A stretch of DNA of 64,000 bases from Paenibacillus lentus (GTDB taxonomy: Bacteria; Bacillota; Bacilli; Paenibacillales; Paenibacillaceae): assembly GCF_003931855.1 (NCBI RefSeq), contig NZ_CP034248.1, positions 3,658,001 through 3,722,000 of the forward strand, given 5' to 3'. Positions 48,214 to 59,360 of this stretch are shown here, in pieces. The translations under genes and the position numbers were made by a program. Position 1 is the stretch's first letter; every line of letters starts with the position of its first letter. The notes under the pieces are model-generated. The model ran no database searches. It saw nothing but the letters and a program-made list of their open reading frames with translations, and had not been told where the DNA came from.

Positions 48214-50052
48214 CTATTCTAGCTTTATACCGCCAAGACTTGCTCCTTTAACAAACAAACGCTCGATATTTTTCTCGACCACCGGATCAGGAATGAGCGG
48301 TGGTGCTTGATGCGGCTTAATGCGGGCATCAATGATTACATTATCGCAAGCCCAGTGCTTGTTATCGTAATAGCTGTTCACCCCATAAATATCATGGGAA
48401 GGATTGCTCCGTGTGAAGGTGACCCACAGAAAATTGCCCAGTGATGCGCTTAGAAACTCGCTGTCATCACAAAGAATAATCATCGGGCAGGACGGAAACT
48501 CTCCTCTTGCAGCAATCGCCCTGGTTAGGTCGTCCATTTCCTTATTCGCGCTGACATAATCCTGAAACGCCGACCCCTGCATCGCGACGATGCCTGGCAT
48601 GATAAATCGTACGTTTTCATAGCCGCGAATCCCCTTCAGGCCGTCCGGCACTTCGGTGCATAGTTCTCTTTTTTTATCTCCACAAGCCGCAAAAACAACC
48701 TTACTTCCAGTATTCAGCCCTGTTCCGGAATAATCCAGTGTGTCGATCGTCGTATTCGTTTGGAAATGGATATCCCGATGCAGATCGATGCGCTCCAGAA
48801 TGTAACTTAAGAACTCGACCTCGCGGTACGTGCTGAGCGGCTGCTTCTCTTCCGCGGTAATAAATAAATATTTTGCCAAGCTTAGTTGATTCGTTCCCAA
48901 AATATGATTAGCAATGGTTAACAGCTCGGCAGGCTGTTTAACTTCCTGATACGGCGTATACCGCTCGCTGCCGATCGCAAACAACAATGGATGCACGCCC
49001 GCGGCGTCCACCGCCTGAACTTCCTTCACGCCTGGAACCTCCAGCTTAACGGCATCTCCAGTCAGCTCATGGATCAGCTCTCCAAACGCCGTGTCTTCTT
49101 GCGGAGGTCGTCCCACGACCGTAAACGGCCAAATCGCATTCGGCTTAGCATACACTTTCTGTATCTTCATTACCGGAAAAGGATGAATCAGGCTATAATA
49201 CCCTAAATGATCACCAAAAGGTCCTTCAGGCTTCGTCTCACCGGGATGAATTTCGCCCGTTATGACAAAATCAGCATCATGGCTAACGCAATAGCCGTCA
49301 GCATAGCCATAACGAAAGCGCCGACCAGAGAGCATGCCCGCAATCGTCAGCTCGCTCATCCCCTCCGGCAGCGGCATGACCGCAGCTAAAGTGTGCGCCG
49401 GAGGACCCCCGACAAAGCAGCTCACCTTTAAGGGAACCCCCTGCTTATTCGCCTTATCCTGATGGATGCCGATGCCACGGTGAATTTGATAATGCATGCC
49501 GACATCCTTGTTAATTTCATATTCATTGCCGCTCAGTTGTACCCGATACATGCCTAGATTGGAATTCATGATGCCCGGCTTGTCCGGATCTTCCGTGTAC
49601 ACCTGGGGCAGGGTTATAAACGCACCGCCGTCCATCGGCCAATGATGAATTTGCGGCAAATCGGAAATTTGAATTTCTTGCAGGTTCGCTGGCAGTCCGC
49701 TGCGCTTTTTTAACGGCAATGCTGTAAGCGCTGCAAAAGCTGAGCTCATGCTCTGAATTGGCCTCTTCAATGCCCTCATCGGATCGTTGCGCAAAGCGAT
49801 TACATTCTCCGCAGCCTGCCAAGTATTGCGAAAAATAAATTTGCTCCGCTCGATGGTACCAAACAGATTGGAGACAGCGCGATACTTCGTACCCTTTACG
49901 TTTTCAAATAATAATGCCGGGCCACCTGCTTCATATACGCGCAAATGAATGGCGGCCATTTCCAAATAAGGATCTACTTCTTCGCGAATACGAACCAAGT
50001 GTCCGTGCCTCTCCAAATCAATGACGCATTCTTCCAAGTTGCGATATTTCAT
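48214..50052 (-). CDS. UbiD-family prenylated-FMN decarboxylase
   Basis: A 612-residue member of the UbiD family, which decarboxylates aromatic or conjugated acids with prenylated FMN. Landmarks: YRNLEECVIDLERHGHLVRI at the N-terminus, IHRGIGIHQDKANKQG and VSCFVGGPPAHTLAA for flavin and metal binding, and the catalytic loop GETKPEGPFGDHLGYYSL with conserved Glu and Asp. It is longer than most (480-500 residues) because of a larger C-terminal domain ending in DNVIIDARIKPHQAPPL. The expected prenyltransferase partner (UbiX/PadA) is not in the window. Similar genes serve menaquinone or phenolic acid metabolism; substrate unknown. Confidence 0.9.
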   Translation of the reverse strand: MKYRNLEECVIDLERHGHLVRIREEVDPYLEMAAIHLRVYEAGGPALLFENVKGTKYRAVSNLFGTIERSKFIFRNTWQAAENVIALRNDPMRALKRPIQSMSSAFAALTALPLKKRSGLPANLQEIQISDLPQIHHWPMDGGAFITLPQVYTEDPDKPGIMNSNLGMYRVQLSGNEYEINKDVGMHYQIHRGIGIHQDKANKQGVPLKVSCFVGGPPAHTLAAVMPLPEGMSELTIAGMLSGRRFRYGYADGYCVSHDADFVITGEIHPGETKPEGPFGDHLGYYSLIHPFPVMKIQKVYAKPNAIWPFTVVGRPPQEDTAFGELIHELTGDAVKLEVPGVKEVQAVDAAGVHPLLFAIGSERYTPYQEVKQPAELLTIANHILGTNQLSLAKYLFITAEEKQPLSTYREVEFLSYILERIDLHRDIHFQTNTTIDTLDYSGTGLNTGSKVVFAACGDKKRELCTEVPDGLKGIRGYENVRFIMPGIVAMQGSAFQDYVSANKEMDDLTRAIAARGEFPSCPMIILCDDSEFLSASLGNFLWVTFTRSNPSHDIYGVNSYYDNKHWACDNVIIDARIKPHQAPPLIPDPVVEKNIERLFVKGASLGGIKLE

Positions 50053-50170
50053 ATGTTAAGCTCCATCCATTCCTAAGAGATATTCCTTATCAGATTTGTC
50101 ACACTACAGCGACAACGTACTCTCATCATGATAACATATCAGGTGCTACTCATAGTAGTTTAATACATAG

Positions 50171-50212
50171 AAATCCCCCAAACCTCCTTCAGAGTAGAAA
50201 GTTTGGGGGATG
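50171..50212 (-). terminator. Terminator of the YebC/PmpR gene
   Basis: ATCCCCCAAAC and GTTTGGGGGAT, an 11-bp perfect stem about 10 bp after the stop; moderate T-rich tail on the minus strand. Confidence 0.75.
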
Positions 50213-50222
50213 AGCGATAGGA

Positions 50223-50942
50223 TCAGTCCTCCAGCTCCACGTTATGGTATACCTGCTGGACATCTTCCAAATCTTCCAATGCATCGATTAATTTTTCGAA
50301 TTGAGCTTGCGCATCTTCAGGAAGGCTTACGTAGTTCTGAGCCAGCATCGTCAGTTCTGCTACGGTAAACTCTGATATGCCCGCTGCACGGAATGCTTCC
50401 TGCACAGCGTGGAATTGATCCGGCTCCGCATAGACGATGACATCATCCTCTTCCTCTATGATGTCCCTTACGTCCAAGTCTGCTTCCATTAAGATTTCAA
50501 ACACTTCATCTATCGTTTTATCGGCTACACCGATAACCGCTGTAGCATCAAACATATAGGAAACCGATCCACTTACTCCCATGCTGCCGCCATTTTTGTT
50601 AAAGGCTGATCGTACCTCAGGAGCCGTCCGATTCACGTTATTCGTCAGGGTGTCGACAATAACCATGGAGCCGTTTGGCCCAAAGCCTTCGTATCTCAAC
50701 TCTTCATACGTTTCCTCTGAACTTCCCTTAGCTTTATCCAGGGCTCGGTCGATAATGGCTTTAGGTACATTATATGTCTTAGCCCGTTCAAGCACGACCT
50801 TCAGAGCCCGATTCGATTCAGGATCTGGCTCTCCCTTCTTGGCAGCTACATAAATCTCAACGCCAAACTTCGCATATATACGACTCGTATTTGCATCCTT
50901 GGATGCTTTCTTCTCTTTAATATTATTCCATTTACGACCCAT
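50223..50942 (-). CDS. YebC/PmpR-family protein (YeeI-like)
   Basis: A 239-residue protein of the YebC/TACO1 family, first described as transcription regulators and now linked to translation of polyproline stretches. It begins [20 protein letters not shown], as in B. subtilis YeeI, and has [20 protein letters not shown] and [18 protein letters not shown]. Three-domain length is normal. It lies 75 bp downstream of the frameshifted ProRS gene on the same strand. The link between proline charging and polyproline translation is suggestive but unproven. Confidence 0.93.
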   Translation of the reverse strand: MGRKWNNIKEKKASKDANTSRIYAKFGVEIYVAAKKGEPDPESNRALKVVLERAKTYNVPKAIIDRALDKAKGSSEETYEELRYEGFGPNGSMVIVDTLTNNVNRTAPEVRSAFNKNGGSMGVSGSVSYMFDATAVIGVADKTIDEVFEILMEADLDVRDIIEEEDDVIVYAEPDQFHAVQEAFRAAGISEFTVAELTMLAQNYVSLPEDAQAQFEKLIDALEDLEDVQQVYHNVELED

Positions 50943-51017
50943 GATGTTCCCGCTTTCTTTTATTATTTTTCGTTCCTATTATAACATCTTCCCGCAGATT
51001 GAAAAATTCGGATCAAC

Positions 51018-53055
<2,038 letters not shown>

Positions 53056-53167
53056 GATATGTTAATTCACTATTTCAAGCTAAAAATCGCACTTTTATAA
53101 GGTACAAATTACATGAGAGTAGAAAATTAGTCAATAACAATCGTTGCTGTGATCATAACCACTGCCG

Positions 53168-54355
53168 TCATAAATACAATGGAATTTCTTTGACGCCTCT
53201 TACGATCATACCTGGACGCCATTCGAGCTCGCTCGTGTCTCCTTTTAGGCGAACATCTGGATAACGCTTCAGCAGGCTGTTGATGGCGATTTCTCCTTCT
53301 AACCGTGCAAGCGGAGCACCGAGACATAAATGAATGCCTTTACCAAAGGCAAGATGCGGACTCTTCTCTCTCGTGATATCAAAAAGATCGGGATCGCTGA
53401 ATTGCTCAGGGTCACGGTTGGCTGAGCTTAAGGATACAATAACCAGGTCACCTCGGCTCATCGATATTCCCTTAAACTCCAAATCTTCCTTTACCCAGCG
53501 GGAGGTGCTGAACTCAACAGGACCGTTATACCGAAGCATCTCTTCGATCGCCGTATGAATCAGCTCGGGCTTGTTCTGCAATAAACGGAGCTGATCCGGA
53601 TGCTGAAGCAGCGCAAGCATGCCATTACCAATCAAATTGACCGTGGTTTCATGACCCGCAATGATGAGCAGCATGACCAGATTGTACAGTTCATCCTCGG
53701 AAAGACGATCTCCTTGCTCCTCGGATACGATCAATTGGCTGATCAAATCATCGCCTGGCTGTTTTCTTGCTTCCGCAATCCACGCCCTAAGATACTCCCT
53801 GAATTCCAGTATCAATGCGCGCATTTCCTCATCGCTTTCCCGACCCGAGTGTTCAATGAGGGCATTCGACCATACGCGGAATTTATCCCGATCGGATTGC
53901 GGTACCCCTAGCATTTCGCTAATAACAATTATCGGCAAAGGAAATGCGTAGTCATCGATTAAATTTATAGCCTCCTTTCCTTCTACCGCTGCTAACAGTT
54001 CATCTGCAATTTGCTGAATTCGTCCCCTCATCCCGGAAATCAACTGCGGCGTAAAAGCTTTCTGCACCAAGCCCCGCAATCTCTTATGATCGGGTGGATC
54101 AGAGAACAGCATATTATCTTTAATAAAGATCACATCCTCATCCAGACCTGCATTCCTCATATCCTTCACGAAACGGGGATCCTTCAAGGCCAAGACAGCA
54201 TCCTCATACCTGCTGATGATCCAACCGGATTGCCCGTCCGGGAACAGCATGCGCATAATCGGTTGATGATCTCTCAACTGGGCGTACGTCGGAAAAGGAT
54301 CCTGGGTAAATGCCTCCGTGAACAAATTCTCACTTAAAGATTGATTGGTTTGCAT
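53168..54355 (-). CDS. Cytochrome P450
   Basis: A 395-residue soluble bacterial P450. The oxygen-activating helix reads AGHETTVNLIGNG, the ExxR motif EEMLRYN, and the haem-binding loop FGKGIHLCLGAPLARLE with the thiolate Cys near residue 344. It is of the CYP107/109 class used for fatty acids, terpenoids or polyketides. The start ATG 54355 follows GAGGGGA; an ATG 24 bases upstream overlaps that site. No ferredoxin, reductase or biosynthetic genes are nearby, so substrate and redox partner are unknown. Confidence 0.95.
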   Translation of the reverse strand: MQTNQSLSENLFTEAFTQDPFPTYAQLRDHQPIMRMLFPDGQSGWIISRYEDAVLALKDPRFVKDMRNAGLDEDVIFIKDNMLFSDPPDHKRLRGLVQKAFTPQLISGMRGRIQQIADELLAAVEGKEAINLIDDYAFPLPIIVISEMLGVPQSDRDKFRVWSNALIEHSGRESDEEMRALILEFREYLRAWIAEARKQPGDDLISQLIVSEEQGDRLSEDELYNLVMLLIIAGHETTVNLIGNGMLALLQHPDQLRLLQNKPELIHTAIEEMLRYNGPVEFSTSRWVKEDLEFKGISMSRGDLVIVSLSSANRDPEQFSDPDLFDITREKSPHLAFGKGIHLCLGAPLARLEGEIAINSLLKRYPDVRLKGDTSELEWRPGMIVRGVKEIPLYL

Positions 54356-54464
54356 TGGAATCGTCCCCTCTCTCTCCATCGTTCAGAAATTGTAAAGCCA
54401 TTACATGAAAATATTACCATGACGCTCGATGGAATAGCAAATAAACACAATTCTACCTATTTTT

Positions 54465-54735
54465 ATGAATAAACATGGACTACGTATTCTATACAATGTA
54501 GATAGTCATATAGCCGGTTTGGCTGTTCATACCATCGATCAACTGGTATCTTTATATGGGAAGGCCATCCGCATTCATTATGATGTCGGAAGTAACCAAC
54601 TATGATAGGTTATGTAAAGAGTTATAATGGATTTGCTTCAATAAGCCGAAGCCTGTGCAAGACGATGAAGTATTGTATGTTTTAAGCGTACTGAATGACG
54701 GAATAACTGTAGAGGAGGAGGCAAAATCATATTAT
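54465..54735 (+). pseudogene. Decayed coding sequence, family unknown
   Basis: The 460-bp gap between P450 and the next gene is not empty. A 46-codon frame from ATG 54465 to TGA 54603 encodes GLRILYNVDSHIAGLAVHTI and LVSLYGKAIRIHYDVGSNQL. About 30 bases later a second frame without a start encodes KPKPVQDDEVLYVLSVLNDG and ITVEEEAKSYY before TAA at 54735. Both have protein-like composition, but neither has a ribosome site or full length. They look like pieces of one or two inactivated genes. No family recognised. Confidence 0.35.
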
Positions 54736-54859
54736 TAATGCCATTAACCAATTTCAATTAATATAATTAATTAATGAGCAAACCCTATATATAGCACAAT
54801 AATTAATCAGATGAATCAAAATAACAATTCGTCTGCTTATTATGAAGGGAGTTTTTCAA

Positions 54860-55843
54860 ATGAACATTGCAACGATAGGAACAGGATTCATCGTCGATAC
54901 ATTTCTGGCAGCAGCAAAACAAATCAAGGACATCCATTGCGTAGCCATGTATTCTCGTAACAAGGAAACCGCTCAGCCTCTGGCCGAAAAATACGGCATT
55001 CCTGTCATTTATACAGAACTTGACGCTCTCATGGCAGATCCGAAGATTGATTTCGTGTATATTGCTTCGCCGAACAGCTTGCATTGTGAACACGCTACCT
55101 TAGCCCTTGAACATGGCAAGCACGTCATCTGCGAGAAGCCCTTCACCTCTACGGTAGCCGAGTTGGATCGCCTCATCGCTCTAGCAAAGCATAAGAACCT
55201 CATGCTGTTCGAAGCCATTACGACGCTTCATTTGCCGAATTACCAGCTAGCAAAGGAACAGCTCGCTCAGCTGGGTGCGATCAAATTCATTCAATGCAAC
55301 TACAGCCAATATTCGAGCAGATACAATCAGCTCTTAAACGGCGAAACACCAAACGTGTTCAGCACGGAATTCTCCGGCGGCGCTTTGACCGATATCAATA
55401 TCTACAATTTACATTTTGTCATGAACATGTTCGGGGCTCCTCAGTCGGTAAGCTACACGGCCAACAAGCATCCAAACGGCATAGATACCTCCGGAATCCT
55501 GGTGCTGAAATACTCTGATTTTATCGCACAATGTGTGGGATGCAAAGATACAAACAGCATGAATTTCGTACTCATTCAAGGCGAGAAGGGTTATCTTCAT
55601 GTGGAACATGGAGCCAACGGCTGCCGGAAGCTGATTTTGCATGCTAATGGACGAGAGACCCTTTTGAACGCGCAAACCAACGAGAATTTGCTCTATTATG
55701 AGTTGACTGCCTTCAAGCAAATGTACCAAGCGCAAGATTATCAGCAGTGCCATCAGTTGTTAGACCACAGCCGATCCGTTATTGAAACGGTCGTACAAGC
55801 CCGCCAGGATGCGCAAATCGTCTTCGCCGCAGATACGCTGTAA
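54860..55843 (+). CDS. Gfo/Idh/MocA-family oxidoreductase
   Basis: A 327-residue NAD(P)-dependent oxidoreductase. The Rossmann motif is TIGTGFIVDTF near the start, YIASPNSLHCEHATLALEHG is the second conserved block, and CEKP holds the catalytic lysine (Lys93). The C-terminal half is the usual open-faced beta-sheet domain (EFSGGALTDINIYNLHFVMN). ATG 54860 is preceded by AAGGGAG at eight bases. It is not closely similar to the family member at 5031. A single gene; substrate unknown. A hairpin at about 55867-55902 follows, without T run. Confidence 0.9.
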   Translation: MNIATIGTGFIVDTFLAAAKQIKDIHCVAMYSRNKETAQPLAEKYGIPVIYTELDALMADPKIDFVYIASPNSLHCEHATLALEHGKHVICEKPFTSTVAELDRLIALAKHKNLMLFEAITTLHLPNYQLAKEQLAQLGAIKFIQCNYSQYSSRYNQLLNGETPNVFSTEFSGGALTDINIYNLHFVMNMFGAPQSVSYTANKHPNGIDTSGILVLKYSDFIAQCVGCKDTNSMNFVLIQGEKGYLHVEHGANGCRKLILHANGRETLLNAQTNENLLYYELTAFKQMYQAQDYQQCHQLLDHSRSVIETVVQARQDAQIVFAADTL

Positions 55844-56099
55844 ATTATTGATTTTCCATAAATTTAGGAAGGATAGCTCCACCAAGTTGGTACCTATCCT
55901 TCTAACCTCCTTCATAAGAAATCATATTTCAATTTCTGAATAAGCATGATCCACACATCCTCTTTGTTCAACATCCACGGTGCCTGATTTTAATCCCATT
56001 TTAAAACGAATAGTCTAACAGATAAACATATTTGATTCATTCATCATATAAAGATGTATGGAGATTTACCAAATATGAGAGGAGAATAATGACTCGACC
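55844..56099. other. Intergenic region with an inverted repeat
   Basis: About 255 bp. GAAGGATAG and CTATCCTTC (about 55869-55902) form a hairpin with an 18-base loop but no T run, so it is at best a weak terminator. The rest is AT-rich and probably contains the promoter of the surface-glycan genes; no clear boxes identified. Confidence 0.4.
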
Positions 56100-57539
56100 A
56101 TGAATTCGCATAAAATATGCTTCATTTATTGCGTTAATCAACAAGACTTACTACAAGAGTCGATTCACCATATTTCGGCTCTTCATATTCCGGAGGGATA
56201 CGAAATTGAAATTATTTCGATACCCACAGCCAAAAGCATGACCTCTGGCTACAACAAAGCAATGTCCAAATCCAATGCTAAATACAAAGTTTATCTTCAC
56301 CAAGATGTCTACATCACTCACAGAAACTTTCTAATCGATATGATCCAGATTTTCAAGGATAACCCGCAGCTTGGATTGATGGGCGTAATCGGCTCTGCCT
56401 ATGTCCCGCCAAGCGGAATGTGGTGGGATGCCGGAGAGAATTACGGCCAGGTCTACGCCAGCCACTCTGGAAACATGGAGCTGCTTGCTTTTAACAATAG
56501 TAGGGAAGGTCACTCTTACCAGCGTGTCGCTGCAGTAGATGGATTACTAATGATGACGCAGTCAGATATTTCTTGGCGCGAAGATTTGTTTGTGGACTGG
56601 GATTTCTATGACTTATCGCAATGCATGGAATTTGCTAGAGCCGGTTATGAGATTGGCGTTCCTTCCCAAGATACCACGTGGGTTATTCACGACTGTGGCG
56701 TAGCTGATCTATCCAAATACGAGGAGAATCGCATACTGTTTATTCAGGAATATTATGATGATATACGTGAGGATTTCATTTCTTATTATGAAAGAACTCG
56801 CATGGAACTTGCACACGACTCAACCTCTTCGGTCGAAATAAACCTACCTATCATTGAGAAGCATTCACAAGAATATAAAGCAAGTCCCGGTTCCAAAATA
56901 GCAATCAAAAAGGAGCGCTGCATCATCATGAACTTTAACGGTAAATATCAGTTTTCCGAGCTGCTTGAAATCGTCAAGAAAACGGAAGGTTACTTAATGG
57001 AGCTTGAAATTCTTGCCCTCCTTCACTTGCCTCTACTTGTAGATCACCTGGCCGGTGAAATCGTTGAAATCGGTACCTTCAAGGGGAAGAGCGCGATAGC
57101 TCTTGGACTAAGCAGCCAGCACTTGACTACACGCAAACGTTCCATTCATATCATCGATCCCTTTTATCACCCTGCATTACCCGTAAACTATGAAGATGAT
57201 TTTGACTTGAACATCCGCAATGCCGGTCTGGAACCTCACATTTTGAAAATAAAAAAACCTAGCCAAGAAGCATACGATGACTGTCCTGCTGAGATTGCAG
57301 CGCTCTTCATTGACGGAGATCACAGTTATGATGGGGTTATTCATGATATAGTCCACTACGCTTCAAGGGTTGTTCCTGGTGGAATCATAGCTTTCCATGA
57401 CTACTCTTATACGGATTGCCCAGGGTATGAATGGGCGGAACTGCCGGGTGTCACCAAAGCAGTGGATGAGATGTGCGCACGAAATGAGTATGCTTATTTG
57501 TGTGACTATAACAGCATGCGACTTGTCCGTAAGCTGTAA
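56100..57539 (+). CDS. StrF-like glycosyltransferase fused to a SAM-dependent methyltransferase
   Basis: A 479-residue two-domain protein. Residues 1-255 match the StrF-type glycosyltransferase domain: YEIEIISIPTAKSMTSGYNK, KYKVYLHQDVYITHRNFLID and GVIGSAYVPPSGMWWDAGEN, with a final DTTWVIHDCG. Residues about 277-479 are a class I methyltransferase of the Methyltransf_24 type: VEIGTFKGKSAIALGLSS binds SAM, followed by ALFIDGDHSYDGVIHDI and GGIIAFHDYSY. An AAGGAG and an in-frame ATG (56928) stand at the joint, so the second domain may also be made alone. First gene of a plus-strand pair with the GT4 at 57548; probably adds and methylates a surface sugar. Confidence 0.87.
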   Translation: MNSHKICFIYCVNQQDLLQESIHHISALHIPEGYEIEIISIPTAKSMTSGYNKAMSKSNAKYKVYLHQDVYITHRNFLIDMIQIFKDNPQLGLMGVIGSAYVPPSGMWWDAGENYGQVYASHSGNMELLAFNNSREGHSYQRVAAVDGLLMMTQSDISWREDLFVDWDFYDLSQCMEFARAGYEIGVPSQDTTWVIHDCGVADLSKYEENRILFIQEYYDDIREDFISYYERTRMELAHDSTSSVEINLPIIEKHSQEYKASPGSKIAIKKERCIIMNFNGKYQFSELLEIVKKTEGYLMELEILALLHLPLLVDHLAGEIVEIGTFKGKSAIALGLSSQHLTTRKRSIHIIDPFYHPALPVNYEDDFDLNIRNAGLEPHILKIKKPSQEAYDDCPAEIAALFIDGDHSYDGVIHDIVHYASRVVPGGIIAFHDYSYTDCPGYEWAELPGVTKAVDEMCARNEYAYLCDYNSMRLVRKL

Positions 57540-57547
57540 GGCATGGA

Positions 57548-58615
57548 TTGCAAAGCATGCCCTCTAAGCGCCGTCTTGCCATTATCGATTCTAAATTCCC
57601 TTGGAAGCTCAGCGGGTTTCGTTATTGGGAGAACATCCAGTTCCATACTCTGCGCCCAGATACTCTTTTTTTTGCTACAGAACCCTATTCAGATGATTTC
57701 CCAGCGGCTGTTCATCCCTTTTCACAGTTTAAGGATTTAGCTGTTTCTGAAGAAATCACCGATGTCTATTGCGTCTTTTTAAACATGGTCTTAAGCTTGC
57801 TGGGGAAGTGTACCCTGCCTGATGGAACTCATATGCCTGGCTCTAATCCCTATTTGGATATTCAGTCATTCTTAGTTGAACGGCAAATCAAGCTACACAC
57901 GACGCTGTACCCCGGTGGGGGTCTCGTTCAAGAGACTAGACCGGAATTCCTGGAACTAGTAAACAACCATTGTTCAACCATCTTTACTAATATCGAAGAT
58001 ATTCTCTCAAAAATTGATAAAAGCATCTATCAGCCTGTTGTAATTAATACGAATTTTTATAATTACATCGCAAAATCATGGACGTGTCCCATACAACTGG
58101 TTTTTAGCGCTTTTAATTATCCCAGAAAGGGATTCCCATTGCTTATCGATACTTTCAATCGGCTTGATTCAGATGATTTTCATCTCCATATTGTCGGAGA
58201 CTGGGATAATCAGCTTGCTCAATTAACAAATCAACGTTTTACCTTTCATGGGGTAATGGTCCCTGAACAATTGAAATCGCTCTACCAAAGCTGCGAGGTG
58301 TTCATTAATTGCAGTACGAGTGATGGTATGGCATTGGACGGTTTTCCAACTACCGCTGCTGTGGATGCCATGTCTACCGGATGTCTTCTCGTGACGACCA
58401 ATCCTCGGAATGACCAGCTCATACTGCAGGAGGGAATTGACTATCTCAAAATAAACCCTGACGAAGACTCCCTGTTTCACGCTCTATGTTGGATCAGGGA
58501 TCATGTCCGAAAAGCAAGGCATATAGCGACCCATGGCGCAAAAACAATCCAATCCAGGTTTCAAATGGAACAGATCGTAAAAGAAAAGCTCTCTCATATG
58601 CTCGGCAATCGTTAA
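57548..58615 (+). CDS. Glycosyltransferase family 4
   Basis: A 355-residue GT-B enzyme. Donor-side motifs: VFSAFNYPRKGFPLLIDTFN, HLHIVGDWDN, HGVMVPEQLKSLYQSCEVFI and SDGMALDGFPTTAAVDAMST, the last in place of the usual E-x7-E region. It starts 8 bp after the fusion gene, most likely at TTG 57548 behind AAGG; ATG 57557 is the alternative. It is translationally close-coupled to the fusion gene and ends in the hairpin region 58633-58709. Confidence 0.85.
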   Translation: MQSMPSKRRLAIIDSKFPWKLSGFRYWENIQFHTLRPDTLFFATEPYSDDFPAAVHPFSQFKDLAVSEEITDVYCVFLNMVLSLLGKCTLPDGTHMPGSNPYLDIQSFLVERQIKLHTTLYPGGGLVQETRPEFLELVNNHCSTIFTNIEDILSKIDKSIYQPVVINTNFYNYIAKSWTCPIQLVFSAFNYPRKGFPLLIDTFNRLDSDDFHLHIVGDWDNQLAQLTNQRFTFHGVMVPEQLKSLYQSCEVFINCSTSDGMALDGFPTTAAVDAMSTGCLLVTTNPRNDQLILQEGIDYLKINPDEDSLFHALCWIRDHVRKARHIATHGAKTIQSRFQMEQIVKEKLSHMLGNR

Positions 58616-58632
58616 AGCACAATTCAATATAA

Positions 58633-58709
58633 AAAAAATCCCCTTTAGCAAGCATCGATTTCAGCCAGCTGAATGGCCAAAAAATCACTGTTTACCAAAA
58701 GGGGATTTC
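58633..58709. terminator. Convergent terminator
   Basis: AAATCCCCTTT and AAAGGGGATTT, a perfect 11-bp stem around a long loop that contains smaller inverted repeats (CAGCCAGCTG). It lies between the GT4 gene and the convergent acyltransferase gene and can serve both. Confidence 0.7.
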
Positions 58710-58712
58710 AAA

Positions 58713-59360
58713 TTAGGGCGCTGTCCTTGTTTTTTTATAAATGGCAGGAACTCCTGCATACAGCGTTTGTGGTGGAACGTCATTTTTAACGAAAGAGCCA
58801 CCTCCGACCAATGACCAAGCTCCTAACGTTAACTTTTCGCGGATAGCCGAGCCTGTACCGATGAAAACCCCTTCCTCTACGGTGACATTGCCGCTAATAT
58901 TAGCCCCAGGTGAAATCGTGCAATAATCGGAAACTGACACATCATGCGCAAGCGTCACATTCGTATTGACAATGACAAAATCGCCAATATTAACGTTAAT
59001 GCTTACGATCGTTCCGGCGCAAAGAACACTGTTCACGCCAATCTGACTGCTGCGAGGCACATGTACAGAGGGATGCACGAGCGAATCCGCTAGTCGAAAC
59101 CCGGCTTCCCTCGTTTTGAATGCAAACCTTCTTTTGAGAGTAGGCTCGCCAACTCCTGTGCAAATAATCTCAGCTTCATTTCTGTATTTAGCAACATGCG
59201 TAATATCACCCAGCACAGGAACTTCATCGATAATTTGTCCTTGCATTTCTATGCGCTCATCCAGGTAGCCAATGACTTCCCGTCCCAGTACTTCGCATAG
59301 GGCAAGAATTTCTCGCCCCATGCCACCGCAGCCCCAAATGATGAGCTTAGCTTTATTCAT
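58713..59360 (-). CDS. PglD/NeuD-family sugar O/N-acyltransferase
   Basis: A 215-residue enzyme with an N-terminal Rossmann-like sugar-nucleotide domain (LIIWGCGGMGREILALCEVL) and a left-handed beta-helix of hexapeptide repeats from about residue 90 (GVNSVLCAGTIVSINVNIGD; VTLAHDVSVSDYCTISPGAN) with the catalytic His in TLAHDVS. It ends with VPPQTLYAGVPAIYKK. It acetylates amino sugars or sialic-acid-like sugars on nucleotide carriers. Its start overlaps the DegT aminotransferase gene by 8 bases, a typical pair for making acylated amino sugars. Confidence 0.9.
   Translation of the reverse strand: MNKAKLIIWGCGGMGREILALCEVLGREVIGYLDERIEMQGQIIDEVPVLGDITHVAKYRNEAEIICTGVGEPTLKRRFAFKTREAGFRLADSLVHPSVHVPRSSQIGVNSVLCAGTIVSINVNIGDFVIVNTNVTLAHDVSVSDYCTISPGANISGNVTVEEGVFIGTGSAIREKLTLGAWSLVGGGSFVKNDVPPQTLYAGVPAIYKKTRTAP

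Noticed and set aside
55867-55902. Intrinsic terminator after the oxidoreductase at 54860
   Set aside because: A good stem but no T run on either side; kept only as an inverted repeat in the intergenic note.
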